Assembly: GCA_945868805.1 (NCBI GenBank)
Contig: CAMBMO010000003.1
Location: 124,001 to 188,000 of the forward strand
Direction: 5' to 3'
Length of the DNA: 64,000 bases
DNA from: Singulisphaera sp. GP187
Lineage (GTDB): Bacteria; Planctomycetota; Phycisphaerae; Phycisphaerales; SM1A02
A program made the translations under genes and the position numbers. How positions within the stretch are numbered: the stretch's first letter is position 1; every line of letters begins with the position of its first letter. The notes below the pieces were generated by a model. The model was not told the DNA's origin and ran no database searches. It saw only the letters and a program-made list of their open reading frames with translations. Below are positions 1 through 8,663 of the stretch, in pieces.

Positions 1-426
1 CCGGTGAGCGTGAGCCCACTGCGCCTTCGGTCGCATGGGTTCGATCCCTTGAACCCTGCTTCCACGTGGCGCGATCGACTGGACGGCTTCGACAACCTCT
101 CCGAAGCCGGCTCCGATGTCGAGCCATGAAATCGCACGATCGGCATTCCAAACATCGCGGTACATCCTGCGGAGCACTCGTCGAAAACTCCAGACCTTTC
201 TCGCTACCCGCGATCCGATGACCACCTTTCCGCCAACCACATCGTTGTGTTGACCAGTTTCGACTCCATCGGCGATGAGAGAACTCACGGGTCTCGGATT
301 GACATACACCAGCCGGCACCCACGACACTGAACCGCTGTGTAGCCATTCTCGACTGCCCAAGTGCTTGCGTCGTCGGTTCCGCAATACGGACAGTGCACG
401 CGCTCGGTGGTGTTCGACTTCGTCAC
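1..426 (-). CDS. Class I SAM-dependent methyltransferase with N-terminal zinc ribbon, partial
   Basis: The frame is open from a GTG at 426 to the window edge, so the C-terminus is missing; 142 codons are visible. Residues 12-15 (CPYC) and 34-37 (CRGC) form a zinc-ribbon pair. SAM motif I, WLDIGAGFGE, lies at 101-110. This layout is typical of methyltransferases in polysaccharide and O-antigen loci, which often methylate sugars. The gene lies 53 nt downstream of the O-antigen ligase-like gene on the same strand and probably shares its transcript. No ATG exists near the start; GTG is chosen because the zinc ribbon begins ten residues later. The acceptor substrate cannot be read from the sequence. 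Confidence 0.8.
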   Translation of the reverse strand, partial: MTKSNTTERVHCPYCGTDDASTWAVENGYTAVQCRGCRLVYVNPRPVSSLIADGVETGQHNDVVGGKVVIGSRVARKVWSFRRVLRRMYRDVWNADRAISWLDIGAGFGEVVEAVQSIAPRGSRVQGIEPMRPKAQWAHAHR

Positions 427-479
427 GATTCGAGTGTATGTCCTGGTCCTTTCAGTGCTTTCAATTCTTCCAGTCCGGC

Positions 480-1820
480 TCAGTCGGCTTGCCCCTCAGC
501 GACTGGCCCCTCGCCGTCGTGTTCGACGTCGTCGACCGAGTCACCTCCGAAATTGATGGTGTCGGCGGCGATCTTCGCGAGGAGCAGAAAGTACACGACC
601 GTGTGCTCCGAGGTCCACAATTCCCCTTGCTTGTTCATCAGCAGAATCTGGTAGCAGCAGAGCGCGACGAGCAGTGCCGCGGCAGATCGATCGTCCGCAA
701 ATTGGGTGCAGCCTTTCACGAGCTCGATGGATTGCCGCGCAACAGTCCACAGCCAGTAACACAAGAACGCGAAGGCGACGAGTCCCATTTCAGCCAGCAC
801 ATCGACGAACATCGAGTGTGTGTATGGCTCATGGGCGGAGCCGGTAATGCTCGTGAAGGCGTTGAGTCCCAGTCCGGTCAGCCAACTACTCGGCGATCGC
901 GCGTACGCGTGGAGCAATTCTGTCGCATTGGCACTTCGCACCTCGAGGGCATCTTCGGTTTTCGCTCCGCTGAACCAGCGCGCGACGACATCTTGATCGC
1001 CGAGCAGGATCGAGAGCACGACGGCGATGACGACCATAAATCCAATAGCGGCCGCGGCAAAGAAGACGAATTGCCTGAGGTCGCGGATAGGTCTCGAGAT
1101 GGGGAAAAACACGATTGCGAGGAGTGCCGCGAAGATGAACTGCCCTCGCGATCCGGAATAGATCGAGAGGACGGTTCCGGCGATGAGCGCCGCAATTCGA
1201 AGGGCGAGCATCCAGTTCTTTCTTCCTTCGACGACGAACAACGCACCAGAAAGCATGAGAAATCCCCCGAGTTCACCGATCGCGAGCGGACTCGAACGGG
1301 ACTTCTCTCCACCTCCGAAGTCGAAGCCCAGTCGTCCACCTTTGAGCGTGAAATCGGGTGTGAACAGAATCGCGACCGCGATCAACAATCCAAAGATCGT
1401 CGTGATCATCAGTACATTGCGCCACTCGGAGAGTCGCTGAACGAAGAGCGGCGCCACCACGATGTACATGCCCACGTACGGATACCCGGCGTCGAGCAGT
1501 ATGAACGCCGTTCCCCTCGATGGTGTCCAAAGAACGCTGAAGAGTGAATACAGATAGGCGCACGCGACGAGCACCCAGATTCGGTTGAAGTATCCACTCA
1601 AATTGATTGTGCCCCGCGCGAATCCGAGCAGGGTTGAAGCGAAGACGATCGCCGCGACCGCAAAATTCGTCATTGAGACATGCGACCGGAGGTAGTACAC
1701 CGACCCCTGCATCGCCTGCTCGAGCGGGTACATCAGAAGCAAGAGCGCAAGCGCCCACTGCGGCCGAACGATCGATCCGACCGCCAAGACCGCGAAGACC
1801 GTGAGAATGAAGATTGCCAT
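480..1820 (-). CDS. O-antigen ligase/polymerase-like polytopic membrane protein
   Basis: About 446 residues with ten or more hydrophobic segments. The core carries the YSGSRGQ signature and a long extracytoplasmic stretch ending in EPYTHSMFVDVLAEMG, as in the Wzy_C/O-antigen ligase family. Such proteins join or polymerise lipid-linked glycans on the periplasmic side of the inner membrane. The frame is open upstream to 1940, but the first 40 codons are Arg/Ser-rich and unlike a membrane N-terminus, so the ATG at 1820, just before the first transmembrane helix, is preferred. It sits between the partial methyltransferase and an exported protein on the same strand. Ligase and polymerase cannot be told apart here. 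Confidence 0.82.
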   Translation of the reverse strand: MAIFILTVFAVLAVGSIVRPQWALALLLLMYPLEQAMQGSVYYLRSHVSMTNFAVAAIVFASTLLGFARGTINLSGYFNRIWVLVACAYLYSLFSVLWTPSRGTAFILLDAGYPYVGMYIVVAPLFVQRLSEWRNVLMITTIFGLLIAVAILFTPDFTLKGGRLGFDFGGGEKSRSSPLAIGELGGFLMLSGALFVVEGRKNWMLALRIAALIAGTVLSIYSGSRGQFIFAALLAIVFFPISRPIRDLRQFVFFAAAAIGFMVVIAVVLSILLGDQDVVARWFSGAKTEDALEVRSANATELLHAYARSPSSWLTGLGLNAFTSITGSAHEPYTHSMFVDVLAEMGLVAFAFLCYWLWTVARQSIELVKGCTQFADDRSAAALLVALCCYQILLMNKQGELWTSEHTVVYFLLLAKIAADTINFGGDSVDDVEHDGEGPVAEGQAD

Positions 1821-1872
1821 GGAATTCGATTCGGCGAGGCGAGACTGCGATACAAGATCCGGGTTGAATGTC

Positions 1873-3060
1873 TTATGGTGATGTCGGACTCGGGAGCGAC
1901 TGCGAGCTCTCCCAGGTCCTGATGTTGTTGAGGGAATCAAAGAGTGTCTGCGAGAGTCTTCGGGTCAGGACGTCGCGGATCGCGGGTGTATTCCAATCGG
2001 CGGGTGGTGTCCCTCCCAGAAAGTCCGCGGTGACGGCAGCGCGCCATTCGGTTACGCCGAAATTCTCCTCCTTCGACTCGAGACTTGGATTCTGTTCAAC
2101 TCGCGTGATTTGCTCGATGCGGTAGCCCGTCGTCGCCCAGAGCGCGAATCCATCCGCTCCAGCTCCGATGGCAGGAGTAATTTGATCTTGGATAAAGTCT
2201 CTCGGGTTGATGACTCGGCAGTAGGGGGCGACTCCGCCGGGTGCCCAGAACGGGAAGACAGTTGGGATGACGGGTTTCGAACCGCCGAGAAGCTTTGCAA
2301 GTCCCACTTGCGCGATCCGCCACTCGTGTCCATCCCTTCGGACACTCTCGGGAGTTCCTCGAACACTTTTGGGATTTCCGTACTCGACCATCCGCGGGTC
2401 GTAGTGGTCGTAAATGCTGACGCTTATCCAGTCAAGTTCCGCGATGATGGGGGCATATGTCTTTGCGACGCGCGTGAGTGTGGCGCGACGATCGGATTCC
2501 GTCGCCTTTCCCCAACCATCGCTTCCGATCCAGTAGGCGAGATTGGGCATGCCGTACATGGTCCATCTCGTCCCGGGATAGTTGCGCTTGAGCGTGCGAA
2601 TCGTTGAGATAATCGTCGATGTGGCACGTTTGAATTCGGGAGTCGCCGGGTCCTTGTTGAGATCGTCCATGAATGGCACTTCGGCATCGAGCATCAACCA
2701 TGAGGGCAAACGACCTTCGGTCCTGCGGTCAATCGTTCGAATGATCTCGTCGACATTGAGCACCCCCGTTTTGTACGACTCGATGTCTTGACTGACATTC
2801 ATCCACTCCATCGCTCCGATGGATTTACATTTCTCAAGCTCATGACGAGAGGGAATGTCGTCGTAGAGAAGTATGAGCGAGGCCTTTGGCGCGGGAGCGG
2901 GCGCAACTGGAGCAACCGGGGCGACTTGGGCTGCCCCGGCGATCTGAGCGATCTGAGCGATCTGAGCGATCTGATCATTCTCGCCACCGAGGAAAATGCC
3001 GAGCGCAAAGATCGTGGCGATCGCAATTCCCGCTGGTCGGAGTCGCGTCGTGGTCGTCAT
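1873..3060 (-). CDS. Exported or membrane-anchored protein of unknown function, possibly glycoside-hydrolase-like
   Basis: About 395 residues from the ATG at 3060. The N-terminus has Arg residues followed by a hydrophobic segment (AGIAIATIFALGIFLG), so it is exported or membrane-anchored. Next come a tandem QIA tripeptide repeat and a V/A/P-rich linker, then a roughly 320-residue globular domain with alternating hydrophobic strands (SLILLYDD, WLMLDAEVPF, LDWISVSIYDHYD, GADGFALWATTGY). The pattern recalls TIM-barrel glycoside hydrolases, but I cannot assign a family or catalytic residues. The frame is open to 3234, but that extension lacks a signal-like N-terminus. It lies 52 nt upstream of the ligase-like gene, suggesting a role in glycan processing. 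Confidence 0.7.
   Translation of the reverse strand: MTTTTRLRPAGIAIATIFALGIFLGGENDQIAQIAQIAQIAGAAQVAPVAPVAPAPAPKASLILLYDDIPSRHELEKCKSIGAMEWMNVSQDIESYKTGVLNVDEIIRTIDRRTEGRLPSWLMLDAEVPFMDDLNKDPATPEFKRATSTIISTIRTLKRNYPGTRWTMYGMPNLAYWIGSDGWGKATESDRRATLTRVAKTYAPIIAELDWISVSIYDHYDPRMVEYGNPKSVRGTPESVRRDGHEWRIAQVGLAKLLGGSKPVIPTVFPFWAPGGVAPYCRVINPRDFIQDQITPAIGAGADGFALWATTGYRIEQITRVEQNPSLESKEENFGVTEWRAAVTADFLGGTPPADWNTPAIRDVLTRRLSQTLFDSLNNIRTWESSQSLPSPTSP
2941..2976. repeat. 9-bp tandem repeat inside the coding sequence, four copies
   Basis: The unit gatctgagc occurs three times exactly, followed by a fourth copy differing at one base. On the coding (minus) strand it adds QIA tripeptides to the linker behind the membrane anchor of the 1873-3060 protein. 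The unit is a multiple of three, so copy-number change would keep the frame. Confidence 0.9.
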
Positions 3061-3278
3061 CACTCGAATGATAGCGGTCGGCATTTTTGTCCGCCTCGAT
3101 CGGATCGCGCGGGTCGACACTTCGCGATAGGTCATACTCTTCAGTGAGCCGTGCGCACTCGCCGGAGCAGTGCCGGGCGCAATTGTGATATCGTCTTTCC
3201 CTTCGCGGAGCGACCGTTTGACCCGATGCGCCAACTTCCTCCAGAGCGATCTACAGACACTGCAGTGAAAGGCAATTC
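3061..3278. other. Divergent intergenic region
   Basis: This 218-nt spacer separates the minus-strand 1873-3060 gene from the plus-strand FkbM gene and must hold promoters for both. I see no convincing -35/-10 pair, operator, RNA gene or terminator. The frame of the minus-strand gene stays open through most of it, so part could be coding if that gene starts further upstream. Confidence 0.5.
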
Positions 3279-4151
3279 ATGATTCGACTGCTTCGATTCA
3301 TACTTCGACATCCGCTCAACCGATCAAATCGGCTCGGGGCACTCACTCGACTCTTTCGCTGGCAGATCGCGGCGCGGCTCATGCGCGGCCCGATCGCACT
3401 GCCCTTCGTCGACGGCACGTTCCTCTTCGCATCGAAGGGAATGTCGGCGGCGACCGGCAATTGGTATTGCGGTCTTTACGAAGTCGTGGAGATGGCGTTT
3501 GCGCTCCATCTCTTGAGGAAGGACGACCACTTTCTCGATATCGGAGCGAATATCGGGAGTTATACGATCCTCGCCGCCGGCGGCGTTGGTGCACGGGTGA
3601 CGTCGGTCGAACCCATTCCCCAAACGATGGCGAACTTGAAGAGAAATGTCGACCTCAATGGGTTGGGCGATCGTGCGACGTGCGTCGGCAAGGGATTGTC
3701 GAATGTGGTGGGAGTCCTGCATTTCTCAGATTCGCTTGATGCGATGAATCACATTCTCGAACCGGGCAGTCGCGAGGTCGGTATTCAAGTTCCAGTGACG
3801 ACGGTCGACCAACTCGTCAATGACGATGTGCCGGTCTTGATCAAGCTCGATGTCGAGGGCCATGAAGTCGCGGTGCTGAAGGGGGCTCAACGAGTGCTTT
3901 CCGACCCACGTCTCTTGGCGGCGATCATCGAGACAAATGGAAATGGAGTTCGGTATGGTTGGTCCGACGATGATGTTGCGAGGATCATGGAGGGATACGG
4001 ATTTGAGCGAAGCTGGTACGACCCGTTCAGCAGAACTCTGACAGCTCCCGATGCGACTCAGGAAAATACGATCTTTGTCAGAAACCGCGAGGAGATTCAG
4101 CGCCGAGTGAAGTCTGCGCAGAAACACACGCTTGTCAATGGGAGCATCTAG
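3279..4151 (+). CDS. FkbM-family SAM-dependent methyltransferase
   Basis: 290 residues. SAM motif I is FLDIGANIGSYT, followed by TSVEPIPQTMANLKRNVDLN and the FkbM signature VLIKLDVEGHE, where the acidic residues are typical of the family. These enzymes O-methylate sugars or polyketides and are common in polysaccharide loci. The ATG at 3279 has AAAGG about 8 nt upstream, a reasonable ribosome-binding site. The next gene's open frame overlaps its 3' end, but that gene's likely start is 34 nt past this stop. The methyl acceptor is presumably a sugar in the glycan made by this locus (inference). Confidence 0.9.
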   Translation: MIRLLRFILRHPLNRSNRLGALTRLFRWQIAARLMRGPIALPFVDGTFLFASKGMSAATGNWYCGLYEVVEMAFALHLLRKDDHFLDIGANIGSYTILAAGGVGARVTSVEPIPQTMANLKRNVDLNGLGDRATCVGKGLSNVVGVLHFSDSLDAMNHILEPGSREVGIQVPVTTVDQLVNDDVPVLIKLDVEGHEVAVLKGAQRVLSDPRLLAAIIETNGNGVRYGWSDDDVARIMEGYGFERSWYDPFSRTLTAPDATQENTIFVRNREEIQRRVKSAQKHTLVNGSI

Positions 4152-4185
4152 CGGTGACACAGCGCGCGGAATCAGGTTGGACTCG

Positions 4186-5343
4186 ATGAGTGAATCGCCC
4201 TCGACACGAGTGCTCGTGGTGCTGCCCCTGCTCGGACATCCCCGGGAATCCAAGCGCGTTGAGATGCTGAAGGCGTGTGGTTTCGAAGTCAAGGTCGCCG
4301 CATTCGTTCGCCAGTACCACGAGGGTCGTCTGCCGGATGCCGCAGTCACGATTCTTGGGCGGATCCAACACGGACAATATCTGCGCAGACTCTGGCAACT
4401 CCTCGTCGCGATGCCTCGGCTCCGATCTTGCATTCGAGGCGCGAGCGTGGTCTACGCGAGCGGCCCAGACCTCGCGGTCCTCTCGATCATCGCCGGGAGC
4501 TTTCTCGGCGTTCCAGTCGTCGTCGAGGTTGGCGATCTGCGTCCAATCCAAGTCGCGGACGGATTGCGCGGTTGGCTCGCACGACGCGTCGATCGATTCT
4601 TTACACAGCGATGCGCGCTCTTGGTTTCGACGACCGAACAATTCATCAGCGAGTACTACAGGAAATGGATTCGCGTGACGACGCCGGCGATCACGCTCGA
4701 AAACAAGGTTGAAAAGGCATACGGGCAAAGCGTTCCGAGTGAGCGACGATCCGTCGTGCCCGAAGGAATTCCATTTCGGGATCGCCCGCTCCGTATTGGA
4801 TATTTCGGCTTGCTGCGATGCCCTTGGTCGTGGTCGGTGCTGCGCACATTGGCTGAACGTCACGGGGAACGGTTTGAGGTTGTTCTCGCGGGGTTGCCAA
4901 TGGATCCCGCCGATCTCGTCGAACAAGTGGCGTCGACGAAGGGAGTGACATACATCGGTCAGTTCAAGTCGCCCTCGGATCTCTGCAGGCTTTACACAAG
5001 CGTCGATCTCGTCTGGGCTTGCTATCAGGAGATCGGGCCGGACGACTGGAATCTTCGCTGGGCTCGTCCGAATCGTTTCTACGAGAGTTGCCTCTTCCAG
5101 CGGCCACTCGTCTCGCGCAAGGGAAGTTGCGATTCGGTCGATGTGGCGAAGTTCGATATCGGGCACATTGTCTCTGGATCCGATCCGATCGAGGTCGCGG
5201 ACCTGCTTACGAAAGTGACCGTCGAGGACCTCAATCGTTGGCGAGTCAACATGTCCAATCTGCCGGAGCGTGTCTATGCGTACACCGACGAAGAACAGAT
5301 ATTGAAAGACGCGATCCTCCGCGTCACGCAGATACGGGCTTGA
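4186..5343 (+). CDS. Glycosyltransferase, GT4-like
   Basis: About 385 residues. The N-terminal half has a Rossmann-type start (RVLVVLPLLGHPRESKRV) and VPVVVEVGDLRP. The C-terminal half has the second Rossmann domain (RIGYFGLLRCPWSW, FEVVLAGLP, VTYIGQF) and a nucleotide-sugar binding region (NRFYESCLFQRPLV) with the Glu expected in the EX7E-like motif of GT4 enzymes. The frame is open from 4132, inside the FkbM gene; the ATG at 4186 fits the family start better and has AGG upstream. It converges with the acyltransferase gene, overlapping it by 20 nt. Donor and acceptor sugars are unknown. Confidence 0.85.
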   Translation: MSESPSTRVLVVLPLLGHPRESKRVEMLKACGFEVKVAAFVRQYHEGRLPDAAVTILGRIQHGQYLRRLWQLLVAMPRLRSCIRGASVVYASGPDLAVLSIIAGSFLGVPVVVEVGDLRPIQVADGLRGWLARRVDRFFTQRCALLVSTTEQFISEYYRKWIRVTTPAITLENKVEKAYGQSVPSERRSVVPEGIPFRDRPLRIGYFGLLRCPWSWSVLRTLAERHGERFEVVLAGLPMDPADLVEQVASTKGVTYIGQFKSPSDLCRLYTSVDLVWACYQEIGPDDWNLRWARPNRFYESCLFQRPLVSRKGSCDSVDVAKFDIGHIVSGSDPIEVADLLTKVTVEDLNRWRVNMSNLPERVYAYTDEEQILKDAILRVTQIRA

Positions 5344-6418
5344 CCGAAAGAGCCATCAGCGGTCTCTTCTTCTTTCTGATCGCGACTCGTTCGACGAAAA
5401 CCCACGAGCAGATTGCGACGATGACCGTGCCACCGAGTGCCCAGACGGCATACATGCCAGTGCCGACGAGTCCGTAGTACATCATCACATTGATGATCGG
5501 CATGTGATAGATGTAAACCCCGTACGAGATGTCGTTCTTTCGGAGGAGTCGATCGCTGAGCGTTGGTGCTGAATAGGCGAGCGACAGAACAGTGATGGCG
5601 ACGAACGGAAAGAGCGCCGGTCCGATCGCGTTGCCAGTCTCCCATCCGAAGAGCCGAATTGCGACAAAGGCGATCGCGCCATAAACGCAGACGATCGGAA
5701 TCGCTCGACCTTGCACGAGCGGATGGATCCTGCCGAAATTCTGTTGTGCGAGCACTCCCAGCAGAAACATATAGATCCAGGGAAGGAACGAGACATTCGC
5801 GAGTTTCGTCGAGATCGCGTCTGGACGCGCATCTTCGATCCACTGATAGGCAACATTGAACGCGGCAAAGACCAAGGTCGTCACGACGAGCATCGCTGTT
5901 CGACTCTTCGGATTCTTCGTCGCTCGACTCAGCGCCCAGTAGATGCACGGAATCAATACATAGAACTGAAGTTCGACCGTCACCGTCCAAAGGCTGCCAT
6001 TGAGCACGCCCGATCCAAATCCGCGCATGAATTCAGGGCTGAAAAACTGGACGATCGTCACTTGGGAGGCGATCCAAGCAAGGAACTCAGGAATGCCCCA
6101 GGACTGTGTCGCGAGGTATCCCGTCATGAATGCGCTCGCAACTGCAAGAATCGTGCAAAGGACCAGTGCTGGATAGATTCGCAGCGCACGGTTTCGTCCG
6201 TACTCGACGATGCGCGAGTTGTTCTCGTACGACTTGCTGATCAGGAATCCGCTCACGAAAAAGAAAATCGGAACGCCAGGCAGCCACGAGGTGCTGTGAT
6301 AGAGCCAATGATCCGTCAGTTTGAAGTGGTGGAGCGTGTGATGGACCGCGACTTCCAAGGCGGCAAACAACCGAATCAGATCGAAGTTGTTCGTTCGAAA
6401 CGAGTCCTTGCCGATCAC
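5324..6418 (-). CDS. Acyltransferase family 3 (OafA-like) membrane protein
   Basis: 364 residues, ten or so transmembrane helices. The family hallmark is the N-terminal FDLIRLFAALEVAVHH, with the conserved Arg in helix 1, followed by FFVSGFLISKSYENN. Members transfer acetyl or other acyl groups to exported polysaccharides, lipid A or peptidoglycan at the inner membrane. The start is GTG at 6418. The gene lies 24 nt downstream of gmd on the same strand, so the two are probably cotranscribed. The likely role is O-acylation of the locus polysaccharide. Confidence 0.9.
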   Translation of the reverse strand: MIGKDSFRTNNFDLIRLFAALEVAVHHTLHHFKLTDHWLYHSTSWLPGVPIFFFVSGFLISKSYENNSRIVEYGRNRALRIYPALVLCTILAVASAFMTGYLATQSWGIPEFLAWIASQVTIVQFFSPEFMRGFGSGVLNGSLWTVTVELQFYVLIPCIYWALSRATKNPKSRTAMLVVTTLVFAAFNVAYQWIEDARPDAISTKLANVSFLPWIYMFLLGVLAQQNFGRIHPLVQGRAIPIVCVYGAIAFVAIRLFGWETGNAIGPALFPFVAITVLSLAYSAPTLSDRLLRKNDISYGVYIYHMPIINVMMYYGLVGTGMYAVWALGGTVIVAICSWVFVERVAIRKKKRPLMALSVKPVSA

Positions 6419-6442
6419 GAATGCGCGCTCAATAGAGGTTGA

Positions 6443-7501
6443 TTACTGATCGTGTCCAGTCGTCGCTGGCATCAGGTGCCCGGCGTCGCGAAGTGTCTTC
6501 TCTCGACGGGCGAGTTCCATGTCGGAGTCCACCATCATCTTCGCGAGCTTTTCCACGCCGATGGTGGATGACCAGTTCAAAACTTTCTTCGCCTTGGAAG
6601 GGTCGCCTTGAAGGCGGTCGACCTCGGCCGGCCGGAAATATCTCGGATCGATCTCGATGAAGTCCTTCGCGTCGAGCCCGGCGTGTCCGAAGGCGAGTTG
6701 GCAAAACGCGCGAACCGAGATCATCTTCCCCGTCGCGATGACAAAGTCGTCCGGACTGGGTTGCTGAAGCATCGTCCACATCGCCTGCACATAGTCACCA
6801 GCGAATCCCCAGTCACGCAACGAATCGATGTTGCCCAGGTAGAGCTTCTTCTGCATCCCGAGCTTGATCCGTCCGACCGCTCGCGTGATCTTGCGTGTCA
6901 CAAACGTTTCGCCACGACGAGGGCTTTCGTGGTTGAACAGAACTCCGCAGCTGGCGTGCATCCCGTAGCTCTCTCGATAATTGACAGTGATCCAGTGCGC
7001 GAAGACCTTTGCACATCCATATGGAGAGCGCGGGTGAAACGGTGTTGTTTCCCGCTGTGGAATCTCTTGGGCTGCCCCGTACATCTCGCTCGAGCTCGCC
7101 TGATAGAAGCGGATCGATCTCCCCGATATCTCCTGGAACGACCGGAGCGATTCGAGCAATCTTAATGTGCCCGTCGCGACCGTATCGACCGTGTACACCG
7201 GCTGATCGAAACTAACGCGCACATGGCTCTGCGCTCCGAGGTTGTAGACCTCGTCCGGGCCGACCTTTCGAATCACTTCGAGGAGTCCGCTTGAATCGTT
7301 CAGATCGCCGTAATGCAGTCGAAGTCGCGCGCCGACCTCGTGCGGATCCTGGTAGATGTGATCGAGTCGTTCGGTGTTGAAGCTCGAGCTTCGGCGAATG
7401 ATGCCATGGACTTCGTACCCCTTCGACAAGAGGAGCTCGGCGAGATAGCTCCCATCCTGCCCCGTGATGCCTGTGATGATTGCCTTTTTATGATTCGTCA
7501 C
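6443..7501 (-). CDS. gmd: GDP-mannose 4,6-dehydratase
   Basis: About 352 residues, the usual length. It converts GDP-D-mannose to GDP-4-keto-6-deoxy-mannose using bound NADP. The nucleotide-binding start is [19 protein letters not shown]; the family motif [15 protein letters not shown] follows, then [15 protein letters not shown], and the active site SSEMYG with YGCAK (Tyr-xxx-Lys). The frame is open to 7591, but homology begins right after a GTG at 7501, which I take as the start. The gene is divergent from fcl, 77 nt away, so the two steps to GDP-L-fucose are adjacent but on opposite strands. Confidence 0.95.
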   Translation of the reverse strand: MTNHKKAIITGITGQDGSYLAELLLSKGYEVHGIIRRSSSFNTERLDHIYQDPHEVGARLRLHYGDLNDSSGLLEVIRKVGPDEVYNLGAQSHVRVSFDQPVYTVDTVATGTLRLLESLRSFQEISGRSIRFYQASSSEMYGAAQEIPQRETTPFHPRSPYGCAKVFAHWITVNYRESYGMHASCGVLFNHESPRRGETFVTRKITRAVGRIKLGMQKKLYLGNIDSLRDWGFAGDYVQAMWTMLQQPSPDDFVIATGKMISVRAFCQLAFGHAGLDAKDFIEIDPRYFRPAEVDRLQGDPSKAKKVLNWSSTIGVEKLAKMMVDSDMELARREKTLRDAGHLMPATTGHDQ

Positions 7502-7578
7502 GGCGCAAGAATAGGGTAGCAAAGCCTCACTGCTTCGCGCGGCACAGCGACCCAACCTCAGTGGGTACCTTGCGTGAG

Positions 7579-8535
7579 ATGACTCTCGCATCCGACTCTC
7601 GATTTCGCGGTCAACGCGTCGTTGTCACGGGTGGAGGTGGATTTCTCGGGCGACTGGTCGTGGAGAAGCTGAAGAATCGTGGCGTTGGTGAAGTGCTGGT
7701 CCCTCGTCGCGTCGACTACGACCTGACCCATGAGGCGGCGGTCGAGCGGATGTACGACGAGATGAAACCCGATGCGGTCTTCCACCTCGCGGCGGAAGTC
7801 GGTGGCATTGGCGCGAACATGCGCAGTCCAGGTCGCTACTTTTTTGCCAACATGGCGATGGCACTGCACCTGATTGAGGGCGCGCGCCGACGACAGCTGA
7901 AGAAATTCGTTCAAGTCGGAACCATCTGCGCATACCCGAAGTTCACGCCCGTGCCCTTCCGCGAAAGCGATCTTTGGAATGGCTATCCCGAGGAAACAAA
8001 TGCTCCCTACGGCATCGCCAAGAAAGCGGCGCTCGTGATGCTCGATGCGTATCAACGACAGTACGGACTCGCGTCGACCTATGTCTTGCCCGTCAACTTG
8101 TACGGACCCGGCGACAATTTCGAATTGGAGAGTTCGCATGTGATTCCGGCGCTCATCCGAAAGTGCACCCAAGCTGTTCGCGACGGGTCCCGATCGATCG
8201 AATGCTGGGGGACGGGATCAGCGACTCGCGAGTTTCTCTATGTCGAGGACGCAGCCGAAGGATTGATCCGAGCGGCCGAGGTCTTGGATCTTCCGACACC
8301 GATCAATCTCGGATCGGGTGTTGAGATCGCCATTGCCGACCTCGTCGGGGTGATCGCGCGCTTGAGCGGATTCGCCGGAGAGATCAAGTGGGATTCTTCG
8401 AAGCCGGATGGGCAACCCCGACGATCTCTCGATGTCGAATTCGCCGCGAACACTCTTGGTTGGCGTTCGATGGTCGGGCTTGAGCAGGGACTCGCTCAAA
8501 CGATTGCCTGGTATCGGGAGCATCGGCCTCAATGA
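7579..8535 (+). CDS. fcl: GDP-L-fucose synthase
   Basis: About 318 residues from the ATG at 7579. It performs the 3,5-epimerisation and NADPH reduction of the Gmd product to GDP-L-fucose. Visible features are [18 protein letters not shown] (Rossmann), [12 protein letters not shown], the family-specific [12 protein letters not shown] and [10 protein letters not shown] with catalytic Tyr and Lys, and [10 protein letters not shown]. The frame is open from 7480, but that would overlap gmd and adds no family sequence. Together with gmd it shows that the glycan of this locus contains L-fucose or a derivative. Confidence 0.95.
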   Translation: MTLASDSRFRGQRVVVTGGGGFLGRLVVEKLKNRGVGEVLVPRRVDYDLTHEAAVERMYDEMKPDAVFHLAAEVGGIGANMRSPGRYFFANMAMALHLIEGARRRQLKKFVQVGTICAYPKFTPVPFRESDLWNGYPEETNAPYGIAKKAALVMLDAYQRQYGLASTYVLPVNLYGPGDNFELESSHVIPALIRKCTQAVRDGSRSIECWGTGSATREFLYVEDAAEGLIRAAEVLDLPTPINLGSGVEIAIADLVGVIARLSGFAGEIKWDSSKPDGQPRRSLDVEFAANTLGWRSMVGLEQGLAQTIAWYREHRPQ

Positions 8536-8663
8536 CGAGGCGGATCCAACCGATGGACAGGTTGGACATATTGGACATGGTTCAGATTTATGGGTGCGAA
8601 CTATTATCAACCGACGAGCGCCCCTGAACTTTCACGCAACTTCGTTAGTACGAGAGAGATCCC
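8536..8663. other. Intergenic spacer with a degenerate 9-bp tandem repeat
   Basis: At 8554-8580 three 9-bp units begin tggaca (tggacaggt, tggacatat, tggacatgg). Nothing else recognisable is present; no terminator follows fcl, so read-through into the next gene is possible. Confidence 0.7.

Noticed and set aside
366-1547. Long plus-strand open frame
   Set aside because: It lies antisense to the O-antigen ligase-like gene, is rich in Arg, Glu and Asp in the way mirror frames of GC-rich genes are, and shows no domain.
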